Shown piece by piece: positions 1 to 5,721 of a stretch of DNA of 6,658 nucleotides. A model generated the notes under the pieces. The model ran no database searches. It was not told the DNA's origin and saw only the letters and a list, made by a program, of their open reading frames with translations. The DNA lies in the NCBI GenBank assembly GCA_946886245.1, contig CAMPIF010000245.1, positions 1 to 6,658 on the forward strand, read 5' to 3'. The position numbers and the translations under genes are program-made. How positions within the stretch are numbered: position 1 is the first letter of the stretch; the number at the start of each line of letters is the position of its first letter. Source of the DNA: Ectopseudomonas composti (GTDB lineage: Bacteria > Pseudomonadota > Gammaproteobacteria > Pseudomonadales > Pseudomonadaceae).

Positions 1-698
1 TGCTGGAAGTAGCCGGGCTGACCATCGCCGCCGACGAAGTCACGCAAGGTGGTGCCGCCACGCTCGATGGCATGGGCCAGGATGCGTTTGATCTCCTCGG
101 CCAGGCGCAGGTAACGCGCCCGCGAGATGGAGCCGGCTTCGCGGCGCGGATCGATACCGGCGGCGAACAGCGCTTCGGTGGCGTAGATGTTGCCCACGCC
201 GACGACCACGGCGTTATCCATGATGAAAGGTTTGACCGCCATGCCGCGCCCGCGCGACATCTGGAACAGACGCTCACCCTCGAACAATCCGCCCAGCGGC
301 TCTGGGCCGAGCTTGCTGAGCAGCTCGTGGCGCAGCGGATCTTCGCTCCACAGCAGCGCGCCGAAACGCCGTGGGTCGGTGTAACGCAGCGCCAGACCGG
401 ACTCCAGCTCGATATCCACATGCTCGTGCTTGGCCGCGGGCAGGCCGCACTCGACCAGGCGCAGACTGCCGGACATGCCCAGATGACTGATCAGACTGCC
501 GACTTCGGCCTTGATCAGCAGGTACTTGGCGCGGCGCTCGACGCACTCGATACGCTGGCCGGACAGACGCACGTCCAGGTCTTCGGGGATCGGCCAGCGC
601 AGGCGGCGCTCGCGCACGATCACGCGGCTGACGCGCTGACCTTCCAGATAGGGCGCGATACCGCGACGGGTGGTTTCGACTTCGGGTAATTCAGGCAT
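1..698 (-). CDS. mutM: Formamidopyrimidine-DNA glycosylase (Fpg/MutM), partial, 3' end cut by window edge
   Basis: Bifunctional base-excision repair enzyme that removes oxidised purines such as 8-oxoguanine and formamidopyrimidines and then cleaves the strand by beta/delta elimination. The start is fixed by the family's invariant N-terminus [14 protein letters not shown]2 becomes the catalytic N-terminal proline, E3 is the adjacent catalytic acid, and K58 (in RRAKYLL) matches the conserved lysine. M75 and the pair R110/F112 in YTDPRRFG correspond to the residues that fill the gap left by the flipped base. The helix-two-turn-helix region includes [13 protein letters not shown] (161-173). The visible 232 codons end at [10 protein letters not shown]. 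The C-terminal zinc finger, about 38 residues in a protein usually near 270, lies outside the window, so its four cysteines cannot be checked. No good Shine-Dalgarno sequence precedes the ATG. It lies 102 bp downstream of the HDOD gene on the same strand and may be read through from it. Confidence 0.97.
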   Translation of the reverse strand, partial: MPELPEVETTRRGIAPYLEGQRVSRVIVRERRLRWPIPEDLDVRLSGQRIECVERRAKYLLIKAEVGSLISHLGMSGSLRLVECGLPAAKHEHVDIELESGLALRYTDPRRFGALLWSEDPLRHELLSKLGPEPLGGLFEGERLFQMSRGRGMAVKPFIMDNAVVVGVGNIYATEALFAAGIDPRREAGSISRARYLRLAEEIKRILAHAIERGGTTLRDFVGGDGQPGYFQ

Positions 699-800
699 GG
701 CAATACGACAGGAAACGGCGGTGCGTCACCTTAGCAGGAGCCGCGCGGCAAGCGGTAGGGTCCGCCGCTCACCTGCCCGGCGGCGCAAGCGCTTGAAGAC

Positions 801-1667
801 TCAGAGCACGGCCAGGTCACGGATGCTTTCGCGCAGGTTCTCGAAGTCATACTCCGACAACCCCAGATACTCGAGAACCGGCTGCGCGATGTACTGCCAC
901 TCCAGGTCGGTGGCCTGCCCGCCCTGCACGCGATGCGTCTCGCAGATATGCTCGGCCATCTTCAGAATGCCCAGCAGCGTCTTCAACTGAGCGTCGCGCC
1001 CCGAGTCGTCGCTGAAGATCGACAAGGCGTTGTGGTGGTTGGCGATGACCTCGCAGAGATGCTCCGGCAGGCGCCAGGAACGTGCGGTGAAATAACCGAC
1101 CACGGCATGATTGGTGGTCAGCAGACGGTTCTCGGTATCGACCACCCGGCGCTCTTCACTGGCACTGGCGTAGGCTTCCTCCAGCACCTGCATGTAGTTG
1201 GGAAAGCGTTTGAGCATCAGCGGAATGCCGCAATCGTGGAACAGCCCCAGGCTGTAGGCTTCGTCGGGAGAGTGATAACCGAGGCGCTTGGCCAGGGTCA
1301 GGCAGGTCATCGCCACGTCCTGGGCACTGTCCCAGAAGCGGTTGAGCACCAGGATCGCTTCGTCGGTCAGCTCGCCTTTGATCGACTGCGCATTGATCAG
1401 GTTGATCACCGTGTTGCAGCCCATCAGATTGACCGCCTGCTGAATCGAGGCGATGCGATTGGCCAGGCCGAAATGCGGCGAGTTGACGATTTTCAGCAGC
1501 GCGCCGGACAACCCAGGGTCCTGACTGATCAGCTTGGCGATGCTGCGCAGATCGGGGCTGGGCATGATCTGCTCCATCTGCAGATCGACCATGATCTGCG
1601 GTTGCGGCGGTACACTGATCCCCTGCAGGACTTGCTGGATCTGTTCGGCGGTAAGTTCGTAGGTCAT
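801..1667 (-). CDS. HDOD-domain protein (degenerate HD-fold signalling protein)
   Basis: A 288-residue cytoplasmic protein of the HDOD family (Pfam HDOD), a variant HD-phosphohydrolase fold usually linked to signalling rather than proven catalysis. The HDOD domain spans about residues 15-215. It opens with VPPQPQIMVDLQ and the typical SIAKLISQDPGLSGALLKIVN stretch. An HD pair sits at 144-145 (GLFHDCG), NHAVVG at 186-191 and NHH at 210-212. The helix that normally carries the first metal-ligand histidine reads FWDSAQDVA (111-119) and has no histidine, so a complete metal site is unlikely. There are no membrane segments and no attached output domain. The chosen start is the ATG at 1667, giving MTYELTAEQ. 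The frame stays open upstream to 1916, but that extension would overlap rlmI and is not HDOD-like. The Shine-Dalgarno is weak. It is divergent from rlmI and upstream of mutM. Its specific role is unknown. Confidence 0.9.
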   Translation of the reverse strand: MTYELTAEQIQQVLQGISVPPQPQIMVDLQMEQIMPSPDLRSIAKLISQDPGLSGALLKIVNSPHFGLANRIASIQQAVNLMGCNTVINLINAQSIKGELTDEAILVLNRFWDSAQDVAMTCLTLAKRLGYHSPDEAYSLGLFHDCGIPLMLKRFPNYMQVLEEAYASASEERRVVDTENRLLTTNHAVVGYFTARSWRLPEHLCEVIANHHNALSIFSDDSGRDAQLKTLLGILKMAEHICETHRVQGGQATDLEWQYIAQPVLEYLGLSEYDFENLRESIRDLAVL

Positions 1668-1805
1668 GACAGAGGGATCGTGCAGGGTGAGAAGTAGCGC
1701 ACAGTCTAGCCAAAGCACTGGCCAGCCCGCAGTCGACTTTTGTAACCGCCGTCCCCGTGTGCAAACCGCTATAATCCCGCTCTTTTCCCCGCGGAGCCCG
1801 AACTC
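1668..1805. promoter_or_regulatory. Divergent intergenic region between the HDOD gene and rlmI
   Basis: These 138 bp must hold the 5' signals of both divergent genes. The rightward promoter is recognisable and listed separately. For the leftward HDOD gene the best minus-strand -10 candidate is TAGACT (complement of 1703-1708, 4 of 6 consensus positions). No matching -35 box lies about 17 bp upstream of it, so the HDOD promoter is unassigned. I see no clear operator palindrome. Confidence 0.5.
1770..1775 (+). promoter_or_regulatory. Perfect sigma70 -10 box (TATAAT) for rlmI
   Basis: An exact TATAAT lies 30 bp before the rlmI ATG, which would give a 5' leader of only about 24 nt. The -35 region at normal spacing (around 1747-1752, CGCCGT) does not match consensus. 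The closest TTG-like hexamer (TTGTAA, 1740-1745) is 24 bp away, which is too far. The -10 match in otherwise GC-rich DNA and its position make it the likely rlmI promoter. The rlmI Shine-Dalgarno is GGAG at 1793-1796, nine bases before the ATG. Confidence 0.65.
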
Positions 1806-3005
1806 ATGTCTTCCCTGCCCAGTCTGCGCCTGAAAGCCAACGCCGACCGACGCCTGCGCGCCGGCCACCTGTGGGTCTACAGCAACGAGATCGATGTCGC
1901 CGCCACCCCGCTGCATGGTTTTGCTGCCGGCGACCAGGCTGTTCTCGAAGCGGCCGGCGGCAAGCCGCTGGGCATCGTCGCCATGAGTCCGAACAACCTG
2001 ATCTGCGCGCGTCTGCTGTCACGCGACGTCAAGCACGTGCTGGACAAATCCCTGCTGGTGCACCGCCTCAACGTCTGCCTGTCGTTGCGCGAGCGCCTGT
2101 TCGACAAACCCTGCTACCGCCTGGTGTATGGCGACTCAGACCTGCTGCCGGGGCTGGTGGTCGACCGCTTCTTCGACATTCTGGTGGTGCAACTGGCCTC
2201 GGCCACCATGGAAGCGCACAAGGATGACGTGCTCGCGGCCCTGATCCAGGTGTGCAAGCCCAGCGGCATCCTGTTCAAGAACGACTCCAGCGCGCGCGAC
2301 GCCGAGGGCCTCGAGCGCTACGTGGCGACCGCCTACGGCGAGGTGCCGGAGTGGGTAGCACTGGAAGAGAACGGCGTGAAGTTCGAAGCCCCGGTGATCG
2401 AAGGGCAGAAGACCGGTTGGTTCTACGATCACCGCATGAACCGCGCACGCCTGGCGCCCTATGTCAAAGGCAAGCGCGTGCTCGACCTGTTCAGCTACAT
2501 CGGCGGCTGGGGTGTGCAGGCTGCGGCCTTCGGCGCCAGCGAAGTGTTCTGCGTGGACGCTTCCGGCTTCGCCCTCGATGGCGTGGAGCGCAACGCCACG
2601 CTCAACGGCTTCGCCGAGAAGGTCACCTGCGTGGAGGGCGACGTATTCGCCGCGCTGCGTGAACTGAAATCCGCCGAAGAACGCTTCGACGTGGTGATCG
2701 CCGACCCGCCCGCCTTCATCAAGCGCAAGAAGGACATCAAGAACGGCGAGGCGGCCTACCGGCGCCTCAATGAAACCGCCATGCGTCTGCTGAACAAGGA
2801 CGGCATCCTGGTCAGCGCCAGCTGCTCCATGCACCTGGAAGAGGACAACCTGCAGAACATCCTGCTGACCAGCGCCCGTCATCTGGATCGCAACATCCAG
2901 CTGCTCGAACGCGGCGCCCAGGGCCCGGATCACCCGGTGCACCCGGCGATCAACGAGACCCGCTACATCAAGAGCCTGACCGTGCGTCTGCTGCCCAACA
3001 GCTGA
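1806..3005 (+). CDS. rlmI: Class I SAM-dependent rRNA methyltransferase, RlmI-like (23S rRNA m5C)
   Basis: A 399-residue enzyme of the COG1092/RlmI family, close in length to E. coli RlmI (396 aa), which makes 5-methylcytosine at 23S rRNA position 1962. An N-terminal PUA RNA-binding domain covers about residues 5-75 (LKANADRRLRAGHLWVYSNEI). A central linking domain (about 80-195) holds DSDLLPGLVVDRF. The C-terminal Rossmann-fold methyltransferase starts near 200. Motif I is VLDLFSYIGGWGV (225-237), an acidic SAM-ribose residue lies at D251 in FCVDASG, motif IV is ADPPAFIK (299-306), and the motif VI cysteine is C340 in SASCSMHL. The single cysteine plus DPP in motif IV matches RlmI rather than the two-cysteine RsmB type. 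The start is supported by GGAG nine bases upstream and a -10 box. It is monocistronic by appearance, with a long hairpin starting two bases after the stop. The exact target base is inferred from family membership. Confidence 0.92.
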   Translation: MSSLPSLRLKANADRRLRAGHLWVYSNEIDVAATPLHGFAAGDQAVLEAAGGKPLGIVAMSPNNLICARLLSRDVKHVLDKSLLVHRLNVCLSLRERLFDKPCYRLVYGDSDLLPGLVVDRFFDILVVQLASATMEAHKDDVLAALIQVCKPSGILFKNDSSARDAEGLERYVATAYGEVPEWVALEENGVKFEAPVIEGQKTGWFYDHRMNRARLAPYVKGKRVLDLFSYIGGWGVQAAAFGASEVFCVDASGFALDGVERNATLNGFAEKVTCVEGDVFAALRELKSAEERFDVVIADPPAFIKRKKDIKNGEAAYRRLNETAMRLLNKDGILVSASCSMHLEEDNLQNILLTSARHLDRNIQLLERGAQGPDHPVHPAINETRYIKSLTVRLLPNS

Positions 3006-3006
3006 A

Positions 3007-3076
3007 CGTAGGGTGCGCCATGCGCACCGAAAATGCCGGTGTCATCAAGCATCATTGGTGCGCAGCACACCCTACG
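3007..3076. repeat. Long imperfect palindrome (REP/MITE-like hairpin) after rlmI
   Basis: The left arm at 3007-3028 (CGTAGGGTG...TGCGCACC) and the right arm at 3057-3076 (GGTGCGCA...CACCCTACG) are reverse complements. They agree at 19 of 20 aligned positions, with two extra bases in the left arm. The 28-nt centre can pair further through ATGC near 3033 and GCAT near 3049. It begins two bases after the rlmI TGA. There is no T-tract, so it is not a textbook intrinsic terminator, though it would fold strongly in RNA and could block 3' exonucleases. From memory, GTAGGGTGCGC-type palindromes recur between genes in many Pseudomonas genomes; that is recollection, not a search result. Confidence 0.8.
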
Positions 3077-3208
3077 CGATACGCGCCGAAACAGGGACGC
3101 TCTCCAGACCGTGCACCTGCCAAGTGCGTGTCGACAGGAGCCCCATCACTTCCCTCGCCGTTACCTCTCCCCACACCCGCCTCGCATCTCGCCCAGTATC
3201 GACTAGGC

Positions 3209-3236
3209 TTTAAGCTGCATAGCAGAACGCTATCAA
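3209..3236 (+). promoter_or_regulatory. Weak sigma70 promoter candidate for the ABC importer operon
   Basis: TTTAAG (3209-3214) and TATCAA (3231-3236) are 16 bp apart and match the -35 and -10 consensus at 3 and 4 of 6 positions. The implied transcription start is near 3243, about 75 bp before the ATPase ATG. Support is weak. It is listed because it lies in the most AT-rich part of the gap and is overlapped by inverted repeats. A sigma54 or activator-dependent promoter is also possible, but I found no clear -24/-12 pair. Confidence 0.3.
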
Positions 3237-3249
3237 CCAACCACTGGTT
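3219..3249. promoter_or_regulatory. Two adjacent inverted repeats, possible operator sites
   Basis: ATAGC-N5-GCTAT occupies 3219-3233 and AACCA-C-TGGTT occupies 3239-3249. Each has perfect 5-bp arms, and their centres are 18 bp apart, a little under two helical turns. They overlap the candidate promoter spacer, -10 box and start region, where a repressor would act. Arms this short occur often by chance, and no cognate regulator gene is in the window. Confidence 0.3.
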
Positions 3250-3309
3250 AACTGGCGTGCTTATTGCTCTTGGCTATCGACACAACGACCGCCTTTCACG
3301 GACAACAGC

Positions 3310-3317
3310 GGGGAGGA
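3310..3317 (+). promoter_or_regulatory. Ribosome binding site fixing the ATPase start
   Basis: GGGGAGGA ends two bases before the ATG at 3320 and is the strongest Shine-Dalgarno in the window, although its spacing is short. It selects the ATG at 3320 over the open frame upstream. Confidence 0.75.
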
Positions 3318-3319
3318 CT

Positions 3320-4438
3320 ATGACTGCGCAGGCTGGGAACGACGCGTTCCTGCGATTCACCAACGTCAAGAAGACCTACGATCACAAGACTCTGGTGGTC
3401 AAGGACTTCAACCTCAACGTGGCCAAGGGCGAGTTCATCACCCTGCTCGGCCCCTCCGGTTCGGGCAAGACCACCTGCCTGATGATGCTCGCCGGCTTCG
3501 AGGACGTGACCAGTGGCGAGATCCTGATCAACGGCCGCAACGTCACCAGCATCGCCCCCTACGCTCGCAACATCGGCATGGTCTTTCAGCAGTACGCGCT
3601 GTTCCCGCACATGACCATCCGCGAGAACCTGGCCTACCCGCTGAAGATTCGCAAACTGCCCAGGGACGAGATTCGCGCCAAGGTCGAGGAGTACCTCGCC
3701 CTGGTCGAACTGCAGGCCTTTGGCGGCCGCTACCCCGCCCAGCTCTCCGGCGGCCAGCGCCAGCGCGTGGCCCTGGCCCGCGCGCTGATCTTCGCCCCGG
3801 ACATCGTGCTGATGGATGAGCCGCTCGGCGCGCTGGACAAGAAGCTGCGCGAGCAGATGCAGTTCGAGATCAAGCGCCTGCACGAGCAGCTCGGCTTCAC
3901 CGTGATCTACGTGACCCACGACCAGACCGAAGCGCTGACCATGAGCGACCGCATCGCCGTGTTCAACAACGGTGTGGTACAGCAATGCGCGGCGCCGCAC
4001 GTGCTCTACGAACGTCCGGCCAATCTGTTCGTCGCCGACTTCATCGGCGAGAGCAACAAGCTTTCCGGGGTGATCGAGTCGGTCGACGCCGAACGCGTCC
4101 AGGTCCGCCTCGACGATGGTGGCCTGGTGAGCACGCTGAAAGCCAACTGCACCGAAGTCGGCCAGGCCACCACGGTGTCGGTTCGCCCGGAAAAGCTCAA
4201 TTTCACCGACCGGCTCGGCGCCAGCGGCAATCAGGTCAAGGCCCGCTTCGTCACGCGCCATTACGTCGGCGAATACATCCGCTACCACTTCGAGACCGCC
4301 AGCGGTGCCGAACTGGTGGTGAAGAATCTGAACGACAGTTCAGCCCCGCAACTCAGCGCTCAGGAAGAGATCGCCCTCGCCTGGCTGCCGGAAGACAGCC
4401 AGGCCCTGGACCGATCGGAAGTGCCGAAGACGCTCTGA
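3320..4438 (+). CDS. ABC importer ATP-binding protein, PotA-like (polyamine/opine-type family)
   Basis: A 372-residue cytoplasmic ATPase that powers a binding-protein-dependent importer; subfamily PotA/COG3842. Walker A is GPSGSGKT (44-51), the Q-loop is FQQY (89-92), and the signature is LSGGQRQR (142-149). Walker B is IVLMDEP (162-168) with catalytic E167, the D-loop is GALD (170-173), and the switch histidine is H200 in VTHDQ. All key residues are intact. After residue 245 a TOBE-type regulatory domain follows (KLSGVIESV, then SVRPEKLNF at 287-295), as usual for this subfamily. The start gives MTAQAGNDAFLRF behind a strong ribosome binding site; the 100 open codons upstream are not ATPase-like. 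It is the first gene of an operon. The binding-protein gene begins 34 bp after the stop, which supports a dedicated importer. The substrate cannot be read from this subunit. Confidence 0.95.
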   Translation: MTAQAGNDAFLRFTNVKKTYDHKTLVVKDFNLNVAKGEFITLLGPSGSGKTTCLMMLAGFEDVTSGEILINGRNVTSIAPYARNIGMVFQQYALFPHMTIRENLAYPLKIRKLPRDEIRAKVEEYLALVELQAFGGRYPAQLSGGQRQRVALARALIFAPDIVLMDEPLGALDKKLREQMQFEIKRLHEQLGFTVIYVTHDQTEALTMSDRIAVFNNGVVQQCAAPHVLYERPANLFVADFIGESNKLSGVIESVDAERVQVRLDDGGLVSTLKANCTEVGQATTVSVRPEKLNFTDRLGASGNQVKARFVTRHYVGEYIRYHFETASGAELVVKNLNDSSAPQLSAQEEIALAWLPEDSQALDRSEVPKTL

Positions 4439-4472
4439 CCCCACAACTAGTAGAAGCAAATGGAGCACAGCA

Positions 4473-5546
4473 ATGGCTAGATCACTGACTACCAGCTTTT
4501 CCACCTTCGCCCTGGTGGCGGCATTGGCACTCACAGCGGGCAACGCCACGGCCCAGGACAGCCTCACCGTGGTTTCCTGGGGCGGTTCCTACGGCGCCGC
4601 GCAAAAGAAACACGTCATCGACCCGTACCAGGCGGAATCCGGCGTCAAGGTATTGTTCGAGGATTACTCGGGCGGCGTCGCCGAGATCAAGGCCCAGGTC
4701 GAGTCCGGCAACATTCAATGGGACGTCGTCGACTTCGAAGTGATCGACCTCGAGCGCGCCTGCTCCGAAGGCCTGCTGGAAACCCTCGACCACAGCGTGC
4801 TGCCGGCCGGCATCGACGGCACCTCGGCCGCCCAGGACTTCATCCCCGAAGCACTGGCCAGCGAGTGCGCAGTGGGTAACATCGTCTGGTCCGTTGTGTT
4901 CGCTTACAACCAGAACACCATCGGCGGCACCAAGGCGGCCAGCATTGGCGACTTCTTCGACACCGCCAAGATTCCGGGCAAGCGCGCCATGCGTAAGCGC
5001 CCCCAGGTGAACATGGAATGGGCGCTGATGGCCGACGGCGTCGCGCCTGAGGAAGTCTACGAAGTGCTGGCCACCCCGGAAGGCCAGCAACGCGCCTTCG
5101 ACAAGCTGGCCAGCATCAAGGATGACATCGTCTGGTTCGACTCCTGGTCGCAAGCGCCGCAATTGCTCAATGACGGCGGCGCCGTGCTGGTGCAATCGGC
5201 CAACGGCCGCTTCTACGACGCCATCGTGCAGGAGAAGAAACCCTTCGAAATCGTCTGGGACGGTCACGTCTACGACCTCGACGCCTGGGCCATCGTCAAG
5301 GGCAGCCAGAAGAAGGACCTGGCCATGGAGTTCATCAAGTACGCCACCGGCTCCAAACCGCTGGCTGGCATGCCGGACGTTGCCTATGGCCCGACCCGCA
5401 AGTCGTCCATGCCTCTGGCCGACCAGAGTGCAGCGCCGCACCTGCCGACCGCTCACCTGGACAAAGGTATCCAGGCTGGCTCCGAGTTCTGGGCTGACTA
5501 TGGCGAGTCGCTGGGCGAGAAGTTCAACGAGTGGCTGTTGAAGTAA
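4473..5546 (+). CDS. Periplasmic solute-binding protein, PotD/PotF-like family (COG0687)
   Basis: A 357-residue secreted binding protein that delivers substrate to the importer. A Sec signal peptide is clear: positively charged start (MAR), hydrophobic core FALVAALALTA, and predicted signal-peptidase-I cleavage after A27 (ATA|QDS). There is no lipobox, so it should be free in the periplasm. The mature protein opens with SLTVVSWGGSYG, typical of this branch of PotD-like proteins. W36 lies where PotD has its first substrate-stacking aromatic. D270 in VYDLDAWAIVKGS aligns by eye with the PotD aspartate that holds the amine. Other PotD acidic ligands are not obviously kept, so a cationic substrate is likely but spermidine or putrescine is not established. 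Two mature cysteines, C97 and C132, could form a disulfide. GGAG at 4462-4465 sits seven bases before the ATG. A 12-bp hairpin follows the stop. Confidence 0.92.
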   Translation: MARSLTTSFSTFALVAALALTAGNATAQDSLTVVSWGGSYGAAQKKHVIDPYQAESGVKVLFEDYSGGVAEIKAQVESGNIQWDVVDFEVIDLERACSEGLLETLDHSVLPAGIDGTSAAQDFIPEALASECAVGNIVWSVVFAYNQNTIGGTKAASIGDFFDTAKIPGKRAMRKRPQVNMEWALMADGVAPEEVYEVLATPEGQQRAFDKLASIKDDIVWFDSWSQAPQLLNDGGAVLVQSANGRFYDAIVQEKKPFEIVWDGHVYDLDAWAIVKGSQKKDLAMEFIKYATGSKPLAGMPDVAYGPTRKSSMPLADQSAAPHLPTAHLDKGIQAGSEFWADYGESLGEKFNEWLLK

Positions 5547-5558
5547 AGGCCATCAGCT

Positions 5559-5597
5559 CCCCTCTCCCACTTGTGGGAGAGGGGTTGGGGGAGAGGG
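5559..5597. repeat. Intercistronic hairpin with duplicated GGGAGAGGG arm
   Basis: CCCCTCTCCCAC (5559-5570) is perfectly complementary to GTGGGAGAGGGG (5573-5584) across a TT centre. A second GGGAGAGGG (5589-5597) repeats the right arm, so the left arm could pair with either copy. It begins 12 bases after the binding-protein stop. The base after the stem is TT, followed by a G-run rather than a T-tract, so complete termination is unlikely. In importer operons such hairpins can stabilise the upstream message and keep binding protein in excess over permease. That role is inferred. Similar CCCTCTCCC repeats are, from memory, common between genes of pseudomonads and xanthomonads. Confidence 0.8.
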
Positions 5598-5621
5598 TAT
5601 CGGTCTCACCAGATCCCCTTG

Positions 5622-5698
5622 ATTGCGCTCGGCGGGTTACGCCGCGCCCAGCAATCGCATCGCCTATCTGGCCAGGCATCATGCGCGGCTAACCCACC
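5622..5698. repeat. Second intergenic palindromic repeat upstream of the permease
   Basis: The arms GGCGGGTTACGCCGCGC (5631-5647) and GCGCGGCTAACCCACC (5683-5698) are reverse complements apart from one mismatch and one extra base. They form a 68-bp hairpin. The left part can also fold alone: ATTGC (5622-5626) pairs with GCAAT (5651-5655) around a GGCG/CGCC stem. The GGGTTACGCCGCGC core resembles short palindromic repeats common in Pseudomonas intergenic regions (recollection, not searched). It ends 23 bases before the permease start, so it could affect translation initiation. Confidence 0.7.
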
Positions 5699-5710
5699 CC
5701 ACAACGGATC

Positions 5711-5714
5711 GGAG
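5711..5714 (+). promoter_or_regulatory. Ribosome binding site deciding the TTG start of the permease
   Basis: GGAG (within CGGAGAAACAG) lies seven bases before TTG at 5722. The next in-frame ATG is at 5854, inside the first transmembrane helix, and has no comparable site. This makes TTG the likely start. Confidence 0.75.
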
Positions 5715-5721
5715 AAACAGT

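Larger units (their letters stand above)
3077..3319. other. Leader region of the ABC importer operon, no gene seen
   Basis: Together with the preceding hairpin this makes a 314-bp gap between rlmI and the importer operon. The importer ATPase frame stays open back to 3020, but the translation there is low-complexity and matches nothing in the ATPase family. The right half (about 3200-3260) is more AT-rich than its surroundings and holds two inverted repeats and a weak promoter candidate. The left half (3077-3200) shows no feature I can name. Confidence 0.6.

Noticed and set aside
72..689. Plus-strand open frame of 205 codons over mutM
   Set aside because: It is antisense to an intact MutM with all catalytic residues, and its composition is that of a shadow frame.
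728..733. Possible minus-strand -10 box (TAAGGT after TG) for mutM
   Set aside because: It matches only three of six consensus positions and has no -35 box at suitable spacing. mutM may be transcribed from upstream of the HDOD gene.
699..800. Possible terminator between the HDOD gene and mutM (CGCCGC/GCGGCG stem)
   Set aside because: The stem is only 6 bp with an 11-nt loop and no T-tract, which is within chance for such GC-rich DNA.
1690..1712. Possible sigma54 -24/-12 element on the minus strand upstream of the HDOD gene
   Set aside because: A TGGC...TGTGC pattern exists, but the GG-to-GC spacing is one base short and the -12 part lacks the usual TTGC.
1668..1916. Open frame extending the HDOD protein N-terminus by 83 residues
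   Set aside because: It would run antisense through the start of rlmI and its promoter, and the added sequence is not HDOD-like.
3020..3319. Open frame extending the ABC ATPase by 100 residues upstream
   Set aside because: It begins inside the rlmI-proximal palindrome, has no ATPase-family similarity and lacks a ribosome binding site. GGGGAGGA marks the ATG at 3320 instead.
3296..4288. Long minus-strand open frame (330 codons) opposite the ABC ATPase, and similar ones opposite the binding protein, permease, rlmI and HDOD genes
   Set aside because: High third-position GC in the real genes keeps the complementary frame open. The translations are rich in A, G, Q, H, V and D with no recognisable domain, while the sense strand encodes complete conserved families.
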